DNA of 12,664 nt, from assembly GCA_003661105.1 (NCBI GenBank), contig QMVM01000030.1:1-12664 (forward strand), written 5' to 3'. The stretch's first letter is position 1, and each line of letters starts with the position of its first letter. This document shows, one piece after another, positions 1 through 6,258 of the stretch. This DNA is from Methanosarcinales archaeon (GTDB lineage: Archaea; Halobacteriota; Methanosarcinia; Methanosarcinales; Methanogasteraceae). The translations under genes and the position numbers were made by a program. The notes beneath the pieces are model-generated. The model made no database searches, had not been told where the DNA came from, and saw only the letters and a program-made list of their open reading frames with translations.

Positions 1-363
1 ATGGCGCGGGCGAGAGTCTCGCACGAGAGTGTAACCGCGGAAGTACGGGACGGCCGCAAGAGAGAGAACGTCTCAATTTTTCCGATTGCCATACCCTTGC
101 TAACGGGGCAATGGTACAATTACAACTGTAACACTGGTTATGATGGCGGGCGTGGCAATGGAATCGAAGATGGCGGTGATATTCGCTACATTATTGACCT
201 TCGCCATATCCTATCCCATCTTCAGATTTTCAAATAAGATCGACAAACTAATGGGAGTTACCGGCTCATTGGTGCTAACAAGGGTCATGGGGTTGTTATG
301 GGGGTCATCGCAGTCAATTTCGTAGCGGTTGGTGTCTGGAATCTATACCGGTCCATGGTTTAG
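1..363 (+). pseudogene. MarC-family integral membrane protein, C-terminal part, two frameshifts
   Basis: This is the C-terminal ~120 residues of a MarC/UPF0056 membrane protein; the 5' end lies outside the window. The first frame reads to SIFPIAIPLLTG, a hallmark MarC stretch. It then breaks at a run of four Gs (105-108). Dropping one G continues the family pattern as GNGTITTVTLV, followed by two hydrophobic helices and TRVMGLL. Near 294-298 the frame returns to the first one, as if one A were missing after TTGTTA, giving MGVIAVNFVAVGVWNL and a TAG at 361-363. The two shifts compensate each other. MarC proteins are predicted multi-helix inner-membrane proteins of uncertain transport role; the old link to antibiotic resistance is not well supported. 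The family call is strong. Whether this is a true pseudogene or two sequencing errors cannot be decided here. Confidence 0.72.
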
Positions 364-503
364 TTACACTACCTGCAGGGGCTGCAAGTACTCTTAAGGA
401 TGAGAACGTTTGAGTATTAGTTTACGGATTCGAGACTGTTGGTGCTACGGGGCCACCGAAGAAACCCCTCAAAAAAGCATGAGATACAGCGATAACAGCT
501 ACC

Positions 504-1553
504 ATGAATACGACACACCCCACAGATACTAACATCGGCACAGACACTGATACTGACACTGGCGCACCGGATGTGAATGCAAACATCATCGTAAAAGCGC
601 AGTGTGAGACAGACCCGCGGTATGGCTGCGCGCCAGAGCACCGGTCGATCGAAGAACTGCTCCAGTGTGGGGTAATCAATCTCGATAAGCCCCGCGGACC
701 AACCAGCCATGAGGTGGCGTCATGGGTGAAGAAGGTGCTGCACATCAGAAGGGCCGGGCACAGCGGGACACTCGATCCGAAGGTGACTGGGATACTCCCG
801 GTAATGCTTGGCGATGCGACAAAGGTCGTGAAAGCCCTTCTACTCGCTCCGAAGGAGTATGTCTGCCTCATGCACCTGCACCACCCGGTCCCGAAGGGTG
901 CGGTCCGCGAGATATGTGCCGAGTTCACAGGCAAGATCTACCAGCGCCCGCCGATTAAGTCCGCAGTCAAGCGGAATCTTCGGGTGCGTACCATTTATTA
1001 TCTCAGGATCGAGGAGATCGAGGGCGATTATGTACTCGCAACGGTCGGCTGTGAAGCAGGCACCTACATCCGCAAACTCTGCCACGACATCGGCATCGCG
1101 ACAGGCACCGGCGCGTCGATGGCAGAACTGCGCAGGACCGGGGCAGGTCCTTTCGATGAAAGCGACGCGGTCACGTTACACGACCTCTGCGATGCTTATG
1201 CCGGGTGGAAAGATGACGGAGACGAAACCATGCTCCGGAGCATGGTGCATCCGGTCGAGAGAGGTTTAACGCACCTTCCAAAGGTTGTAATCCGCGACAG
1301 CGCTGTTGATGCGATATGTCACGGCGCATCGCTCGCAGCACCCGGAATGCTTTCGCTATCAGCAAGGATTAAGAAGGGCGAGACCGTTTCTGTGTACACG
1401 CAGAAGGGTGAGGCAGTCTCGGTCGGAACCGCAACTATGGCTGCTTCTGAGATGCAGGGATGCAAAAGCGGAATTGTGGTTCGAACCGACCGTGTTATTA
1501 TGAAGGCGGGCACATATCCAAAAGGATGGATCACATCCGATAAGCCGAGGTAG
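504..1553 (+). CDS. cbf5: Cbf5/aTruB tRNA and H/ACA RNA-guided pseudouridine synthase
   Basis: Cbf5 is the catalytic subunit of the archaeal H/ACA ribonucleoprotein. It isomerises uridine to pseudouridine in rRNA with guide RNAs, Nop10, Gar1 and L7Ae, and makes tRNA Psi55 on its own. The 349-residue length is usual. Seen: the typical opening block DPRYGCAPE (37-45), GVINLDKPRGPTSHE (56-70), the catalytic motif HSGTLDPKVTG with nucleophile Asp91, YQRPP (146-150), GTYIRKL (186-192), and a C-terminal PUA domain from about 259 to 333. The first ~25 residues are a Thr/Asp-rich tail (GTDTDTDTG) not typical of the family. The ATG at 504 is the first in frame after a TGA at 480-482, and no Shine-Dalgarno site precedes it. 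The TAG stop falls inside the downstream tRNA-Ser gene. The usual euryarchaeal neighbours L14e and cmk are not upstream. Confidence 0.96.
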   Translation: MNTTHPTDTNIGTDTDTDTGAPDVNANIIVKAQCETDPRYGCAPEHRSIEELLQCGVINLDKPRGPTSHEVASWVKKVLHIRRAGHSGTLDPKVTGILPVMLGDATKVVKALLLAPKEYVCLMHLHHPVPKGAVREICAEFTGKIYQRPPIKSAVKRNLRVRTIYYLRIEEIEGDYVLATVGCEAGTYIRKLCHDIGIATGTGASMAELRRTGAGPFDESDAVTLHDLCDAYAGWKDDGDETMLRSMVHPVERGLTHLPKVVIRDSAVDAICHGASLAAPGMLSLSARIKKGETVSVYTQKGEAVSVGTATMAASEMQGCKSGIVVRTDRVIMKAGTYPKGWITSDKPR

Positions 1554-1648
1554 TCTAGCGGTAAGGCGCACGCCTGGAAAGGAAAACTGTGAACCTTGAA
1601 AGCGTGTGGGCTGTAACGCCCTCGTGAGTTCAAATCTCACCCTCGGCG
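1544..1648 (+). tRNA. tRNA-Ser(GGA), intron-containing
   Basis: The gene folds as a class II tRNA. The acceptor stem GCCGAGG (1544-1550) pairs with CCTCGGC (1641-1647), with discriminator G1648 as expected for serine. The D-stem is GTC/GGC, the anticodon stem CACGC (1569-1573) pairs with GCGTG (1602-1606), and a long variable arm GGGC...GCCC (1608-1621) is present. The T-arm is GTGAG-TTCAAAT-CTCAC. The anticodon is GGA (1576-1578) after U33. The anticodon loop is interrupted by 21 nt between positions 37 and 38, the canonical archaeal intron site. No CCA is encoded. A short T-rich run (1649-1653) follows and may end transcription. The first ten bases overlap the end of cbf5, so U8-A9-G10 also serve as that gene's stop codon. 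Confidence 0.93.
1580..1600 (+). other. tRNA-Ser intron (21 nt, position 37/38)
   Basis: Removing these 21 bases restores a normal seven-base anticodon loop (C-T-G-G-A-A-A) closed by CACGC/GCGTG. Both predicted cuts fall in A-rich three-base segments (AA|A). This fits a relaxed bulge-helix-bulge substrate of the archaeal splicing endonuclease. The central helix is weak: either C32/G34/G35 pairing with the 3' part of the intron, or an alternative AAGG/CCTT pairing. The splice positions are inferred from the tRNA fold. Confidence 0.82.
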
Positions 1649-1704
1649 TTTTATACCGCTTTGTAGGTGTGGAAATGGTGATTGAAGTAACGAAGTCCGA
1701 TCTA

Positions 1705-3093
1705 TCAACGACTCAAACACCATCGCACCGCGCTCTTCCAGATCTCACATAAGCCACGTCGTGGATTTTTGGCCCGTGTTCTCTTCGTCTTAACCGGTGT
1801 TTCAGATATGCTTTTCGATCTTCCGGATTCTATGCCGAACTTGCGCAGTTCCCAACGCAGTGACTGAATTGTATCCTCAATAACCTCTTCTACTGCAACA
1901 TACCCGCTTGTCATGTACTGCTCTTTCACCCGGTCTCTAAGGAAGTCCTTCTGCATCTGCTTTGAGTCATAGATAAAGCCGCGCATGTCGGGCGAAGGGA
2001 ATCTTTCTCCGATCTTTGCGATCAAGTACTCAAATATTTCATCGACGTCTACCGGCATCACCCTAACTCTGACAAAGTTGGCATCACCTTCGATCGATAT
2101 TACTTCTCCATCTTCCACGCCTGGTGGTATCTCGAACTTGATTCGCATCCCACTTGCTTCGCCCACAACCGACTCCGCACTCCCTTTTCTGCGTTCGTCC
2201 TTAGTGATGAAATAATCATCAACAAACCGTGGAGGTGTGATTATGGGTTCTGCAGGTGTCGGTGGTTCTTCTGGTTCCGGTTCCCCATCGATCACGCGCA
2301 GTTCTTCAAGCAGTGACCGAATCATATCACTAACGAGGTCTTCTGCAGCAACATACCCTCTTGTTTTGTACTGTTCCTTCACCTGGTCTCTGACAGAATT
2401 CTTCTGTTTTATCTCTAACCCGTGGAAAAAAACGCTCAGATCACGCGAAGGAAACATTTTCTTGATTTTTTTAATCACAAACTCAAACATTTCACCAGCA
2501 TCTACTGGTATCACCCTGACTCTGACAAGACGGAGATCTCCTCCGATCGATATCACTTCACCATCTTCCATACCCTGATATATCCGAAAACAGATCACCC
2601 TCCCGCTCGGGTGTTCTATACATGAACCCATAGCGCCACCTTTGAGTTCATCTATGGTAACAAAATACTCAAAAGGATCTAATATATTTATAATCGCATC
2701 AATTATGTGATACTCACTGATCTGTTTAAGAGCGAAGCAATCTTTATTTTTTATTTCAGAATCACGAGCAAGATACTCCAGTAATTTCTCTTTTTTGTAA
2801 GAATATCTCTCTTCAACGCCCCATTCTATGAATAGTTTATTAATTACTTTTTTGAGGTATAATTTCGCTCTTTCATCGGGATCTATCAGTATGCCATACG
2901 CATCACTGATGATCGCAAGTTTTTCTTCGGAATCCTTTTCATCACTATCTGCCAAAATACCAAATAATTCATCGAAAGTGATTTCAATCTCTTCTTCACT
3001 CACATCTTCGTCTACGTCCAGTATTCCGTACAGCTCATCGTTGGTGTGTAGTTTTTCGTATTCAAACAGAGATTTGATCTTCTGGCTCATCAT
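1705..3093 (-). CDS. J-domain-like co-chaperone without HPD, with duplicated DnaJ-C-like module
   Basis: This 462-residue protein is predicted to partner the Hsp70 encoded directly upstream. Residues ~20-80 resemble a J domain: ELYGILDVDEDVSEEEI for helix I/II and AIISDAYGILIDPDERAKLY for helix III. The invariant HPD loop is replaced by Ala-Asp-Ser (48-50). Two similar modules follow (about 143-267 and 294-419). Each has a DnaJ C-terminal-type strand segment (IPPGVEDGEVISIEGD in the second) and a helical tail containing VKEQY...GYVA. A Pro/Glu linker (~270-290) separates them and a basic tail (KTKRTRAKNPRR) ends the chain. No zinc-finger CxxCxGxG repeats occur, so it is not a type I DnaJ. Its ATG directly abuts the Hsp70 TAA (TAAATGATG), implying translational coupling. 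Loss of HPD means it probably does not trigger ATP hydrolysis canonically. A regulatory J-like role, as in Pam16, is inference. Confidence 0.82.
   Translation of the reverse strand: MMSQKIKSLFEYEKLHTNDELYGILDVDEDVSEEEIEITFDELFGILADSDEKDSEEKLAIISDAYGILIDPDERAKLYLKKVINKLFIEWGVEERYSYKKEKLLEYLARDSEIKNKDCFALKQISEYHIIDAIINILDPFEYFVTIDELKGGAMGSCIEHPSGRVICFRIYQGMEDGEVISIGGDLRLVRVRVIPVDAGEMFEFVIKKIKKMFPSRDLSVFFHGLEIKQKNSVRDQVKEQYKTRGYVAAEDLVSDMIRSLLEELRVIDGEPEPEEPPTPAEPIITPPRFVDDYFITKDERRKGSAESVVGEASGMRIKFEIPPGVEDGEVISIEGDANFVRVRVMPVDVDEIFEYLIAKIGERFPSPDMRGFIYDSKQMQKDFLRDRVKEQYMTSGYVAVEEVIEDTIQSLRWELRKFGIESGRSKSISETPVKTKRTRAKNPRRGLCEIWKSAVRWCLSR
1837..2214 (-). repeat. Intragenic duplicate module, copy 2
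   Basis: This stretch encodes residues ~294-419 of the J-like protein. It aligns almost without gaps to the copy at 2293-2667, at a 151-residue offset. Similarity is also visible in the DNA: the segments around 2040-2130 and 2490-2580 share long runs such as tctgacaa and gatcgatat. This points to a tandem duplication that has since diverged. Confidence 0.72.
2293..2667 (-). repeat. Intragenic duplicate module, copy 1
   Basis: This stretch encodes residues ~143-267 of the J-like protein and is the partner of the copy at 1837-2214. Shared anchors include YF[VI]T.DE, VEDGEVISI (MEDGEVISI here), VRVRV.PVD, FPS.D, RD.VKEQY, GYVA and ELR. Confidence 0.72.
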
Positions 3094-5313
3094 TTAAGCC
3101 AACTCTAACAGCGCATCAAGTTCCACCTGCAGATGGCTGACCTTCAGAACATCCCTTCCGTCAATGCCCCTCTCTAGCATAACTGCATTTTTCATCTCTG
3201 TTTCCAGATCAACGATCGCACGATCCAATTCTGATATTTTATCCCCTATTCTCCCACTAACTTCCTTTGACATCTCATCACCTCGCTGATTTCTTACCGC
3301 CATCCCTTTTTCAAGGACTGTTTTTGCTTTGACAAGCTCTTCTTTTGCTTGTTCGACTGACCACCTCATCCTCCTGGTAACATCCCCCAACACCTGCCTC
3401 AACACCTCCGTCTTTTCTTTAACTTCAAGAAAATCCTTGTCCCCTTCCTGAGATTTTCCAATCCTCTTCATTCTCTGCCGCACTTCTTCATCAGTCCCTT
3501 CTTTTATGTTCTTCTCGGTAATCTCGAACTCATTGATGAGTTCAGAGAGTTTTCTTATGATGTGGACGTGAACTGCATTAAAATAGCTTTCCAAATTGTT
3601 CTTTGCTTCCTTAACTTTATCCTGATCGCTTTTTTCCATGAACTCAGATAAATTCACTGCTGAAAGCATCGCGTGAGTAGCAGCCACCATCACATAAGAT
3701 ACATTATAATTGCTTTTATCACCTACAAACTCTTTTATAAGTAAATCCATCAGATTTGATTCTTTTGTTTTGAACAATTTCCTACTTTTCAGAGGTAGCT
3801 CAATATTACTTCCGCCATACACCACCGTTATGTCCAGTTCCTCCTCCCGACTCAGTTTAAATGTTATATCCGCCCTCTGCACATTCCCTATGGTCGGGTC
3901 TACCAAGATGTCATACTCTTTTCCTATCGTATCATAATACGGATGTTCCTTTTCTTGTACGATATGGATGGGTATTCTGGTCTCGGAAGGTAGAATATCC
4001 CATGTTACCGTCTTGCGGCTTGGCATGGTCACACCTTTCTTAGCAACCTCCTCAAATTGGCCATATCTGATAAGACCGTATGGTTTACTGACTATAATAG
4101 GTATATCCTTAAGACAAGCACCTTCAGCAACACAAAGCATCGGACTTATATCGTGATCTTCGATTATACAATCCCCAATCTCTTCTTTTATCATTTTTCT
4201 AATTATCGGCATCTTTGTGGGACCGCCGATAAGTACAACCTTGTCTATCTCATCTTTTCCAATTTTAGCATTCTTAAATCCATTGTTTAGTTCGGTTCTG
4301 CATTTTTCCAGGAATGGTTGCCCATCCCCCGATAATGGCATCTCAGAAATTAATCCCTCTAATTTTTCTCTTGTCAGTGTGATACTCTTTCCAAGACGAT
4401 CAAGATGGATAGGTGCAGTTAGATCGGTAGAAAGATCGATTTTAGCTTGTTCTACTTTTTTCTGTATTTCTTCGATATAATCATCGTTCACGTCGATTTT
4501 GTCCTTTTTTAACTCCCCTATTACCCAATCCACAATTTTACTATCCATATCATCTCCGCCGAGTTCAATGTTGCCAGTTATATCCATAATCTTCAATTTT
4601 TCGATCTCCTCGTCCGACGCTTTTTTCAGAATGCGATGGTCCACGATTACAATATCCAGTGTTCCAGCACCCAGATCGAAGACCAAAGCATACCTATCAT
4701 CTTCATCGAATTTTCCTGCATGCATGCAGGCGATTGCAGCAGCAACAGGTTCTGGTATCAGATGAACATTTTCAAACCCGGCAAACTCACCAGCTCTCCT
4801 CGTTGCGATTTTGTGATTCCTACCAAAATAGGCGGGAACCGTAATCTTTATCCTATCAAATTGTATTTCAAGTCCATATAATCTATTATAATGCTTTTCC
4901 GCACCAATTTTTATTTTTTTAAGTAGTTCTGACAAAATTTCTTCTGGAAAAATCTCTTTTTCACCTATCTTAAATTTAGCCTCCCCCTCCGAACCCCTGA
5001 TGATGGTATAAGGATGTTTGAGCCTCTCTTTCTCTTTTAATGCTTCTTCATAGCTTTTTCCAAGATACCTCTTAACATCCCGGAAAGCGCCTTCAAACCG
5101 GGTTGCCATCTCCCCCACATACATACACTCCCCATATCTATCGTATGCAACCACAGACGGAAAAATATGTTTTGCTTCATTGCCGTACCGCCTTTTCAGG
5201 TCAGCAGTTTCACTTTCTTGGAAATGAACGATCACGGATTCTCCGGATTTGTCAACAAATGCTGCTGCCGAATTTCTTGTGCCCAGATCGATGCCTAATC
5301 TTATTTTTGTCAT
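3094..5313 (-). CDS. Divergent Hsp70 (DnaK-like) chaperone ATPase
   Basis: This is an Hsp70-superfamily protein of 739 residues; bacterial DnaK is about 640. Nucleotide-binding motifs are intact: phosphate 1 GIDLGT (7-12), KRYLGKS near 81-87 at the DnaK Lys70 region, IPEPVAAA (186-193), phosphate 2 FDLGAGTLDI (212-221) and the adenosine motif VVLIGGPTKMP (359-369). The DVTPLSLG-type linker is missing and replaced by IPIIVSKPYGLIRYGQ, and the substrate half has only weak resemblance to DnaK. The last ~200 residues are charged and helical, with no EEVD tail. Start choice: ATG at 5313 has AGGTGA (5319-5324) just upstream. A GTG at 5322 would add three residues but lies in that ribosome site. It sits 26 nt after the GrpE-like gene and directly before the J-like gene, so it probably works with both. 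Membrane recruitment by the GrpE partner is inferred. Confidence 0.92.
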   Translation of the reverse strand: MTKIRLGIDLGTRNSAAAFVDKSGESVIVHFQESETADLKRRYGNEAKHIFPSVVAYDRYGECMYVGEMATRFEGAFRDVKRYLGKSYEEALKEKERLKHPYTIIRGSEGEAKFKIGEKEIFPEEILSELLKKIKIGAEKHYNRLYGLEIQFDRIKITVPAYFGRNHKIATRRAGEFAGFENVHLIPEPVAAAIACMHAGKFDEDDRYALVFDLGAGTLDIVIVDHRILKKASDEEIEKLKIMDITGNIELGGDDMDSKIVDWVIGELKKDKIDVNDDYIEEIQKKVEQAKIDLSTDLTAPIHLDRLGKSITLTREKLEGLISEMPLSGDGQPFLEKCRTELNNGFKNAKIGKDEIDKVVLIGGPTKMPIIRKMIKEEIGDCIIEDHDISPMLCVAEGACLKDIPIIVSKPYGLIRYGQFEEVAKKGVTMPSRKTVTWDILPSETRIPIHIVQEKEHPYYDTIGKEYDILVDPTIGNVQRADITFKLSREEELDITVVYGGSNIELPLKSRKLFKTKESNLMDLLIKEFVGDKSNYNVSYVMVAATHAMLSAVNLSEFMEKSDQDKVKEAKNNLESYFNAVHVHIIRKLSELINEFEITEKNIKEGTDEEVRQRMKRIGKSQEGDKDFLEVKEKTEVLRQVLGDVTRRMRWSVEQAKEELVKAKTVLEKGMAVRNQRGDEMSKEVSGRIGDKISELDRAIVDLETEMKNAVMLERGIDGRDVLKVSHLQVELDALLELA

Positions 5314-5339
5314 TTTTATCACCTTTCATTATTATCCTC

Positions 5340-6251
5340 TTATTGAGTTACAGCAATTTCCACCCAAACAGGTCTTACTATTATCGAATTTCGAGTGTAT
5401 CCCCCTCTTAACTTTCGCATGATAGTTCCCTCCTCGGTACCATCTACAACAACTCTCTTCTTTATTTCGTGCTTTATCGGATCGAATTTTTCCTCACCGA
5501 TCGTTACCTCTATTGGAACAATCCCTTCACGTCGCAATATGTCCTGTAAATGGGTTGATGCAGATCCGGCAAACTGTGGAAGAGTTACACTCTCGTCATT
5601 TTGGTTTAAAATATAATTACAGTCGTCAATAACCTCATAAAGTCTATTGATCAGATCGTCGTGCCTATCAATCACATCTTCATTCATTTTGCGAATCTGT
5701 TTGTGATAATTTTTAATATCTGCAGGTAAATCCAGTAAATCTCTGGTTTTATAGTGAATCATCTCAATTATCTCCAATTTTTCTTCCAATTCTCTATTCA
5801 AATTCAGAAATTCTCTTTCTGGTAGGAATGTTCGATCTGGCAAAGAACTCTCCGTCTTTACCGCATCTACGGAATTTTTCCCGATTTCCCCCTGTATAAC
5901 GTTTGCAAAAAGACTTGAAATCATCGATAGAATACCTAACGCGTAAGTAACACATGGGTAGCGCCATTCCCACGGGTAATATGCCTGAAATGCAATCATG
6001 GCTATCGTAGATAGTACAACCCCTGAAAAGAAGAATAACTTTACACACTGCATTTTTAATCCAAAAATTAGATTCGCTCCTAAAAATAAGATGAAAATCC
6101 CAATTCCAGTCAACGTTACCGCACTGCGGATCTCAAAGAGTGTTGAGCTAAAGTTTAACTGCCAGATGAGGGATAGCGCAAACCCGATCAAACATAGCGC
6201 AATACCTGATAAAAATAATACAACCCCCATCCGATTTTCGCTTACTGACAT
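5340..6251 (-). CDS. Membrane-anchored GrpE-like nucleotide exchange factor
   Basis: This 303-residue protein has four predicted membrane helices (about 9-30, 44-65, 69-91 and 99-120). A long charged helical stretch, likely coiled coil, follows (147-216), then a GrpE head domain (234-301). The GrpE signature is clear: LQDILRREGIVPIE, then GEEKFDP..HE (252-262), EEGTIM (273-278) and a final GYTRNS.I.RP.WVEI. GrpE releases ADP from Hsp70, and its coiled coil precedes the beta domain as here. Normal GrpE is soluble and ~200 residues, so the membrane segment is an unusual addition. Start choice: ATG at 6251 follows GGTGA (6259-6263) with seven bases between. An upstream ATG at 6266 overlaps the AAA gene end and lacks such a site. 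The next gene encodes an Hsp70, which supports the call. The soluble part should face the cytoplasm if it meets Hsp70. Confidence 0.86.
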   Translation of the reverse strand: MSVSENRMGVVLFLSGIALCLIGFALSLIWQLNFSSTLFEIRSAVTLTGIGIFILFLGANLIFGLKMQCVKLFFFSGVVLSTIAMIAFQAYYPWEWRYPCVTYALGILSMISSLFANVIQGEIGKNSVDAVKTESSLPDRTFLPEREFLNLNRELEEKLEIIEMIHYKTRDLLDLPADIKNYHKQIRKMNEDVIDRHDDLINRLYEVIDDCNYILNQNDESVTLPQFAGSASTHLQDILRREGIVPIEVTIGEEKFDPIKHEIKKRVVVDGTEEGTIMRKLRGGYTRNSIIVRPVWVEIAVTQ

Positions 6252-6258
6252 TTTCATT

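Noticed and set aside
530..565. Short GACACTGATACTGACACTG-like repeat at the start of cbf5
   Set aside because: It only encodes the Thr/Asp-rich N-terminal tail; too short and imperfect to be a meaningful tandem repeat.
422..934. Long minus-strand open frame of 170 codons antisense to cbf5
   Set aside because: It lies opposite the well-recognised cbf5 gene and shows no family pattern; it is a high-GC shadow frame.
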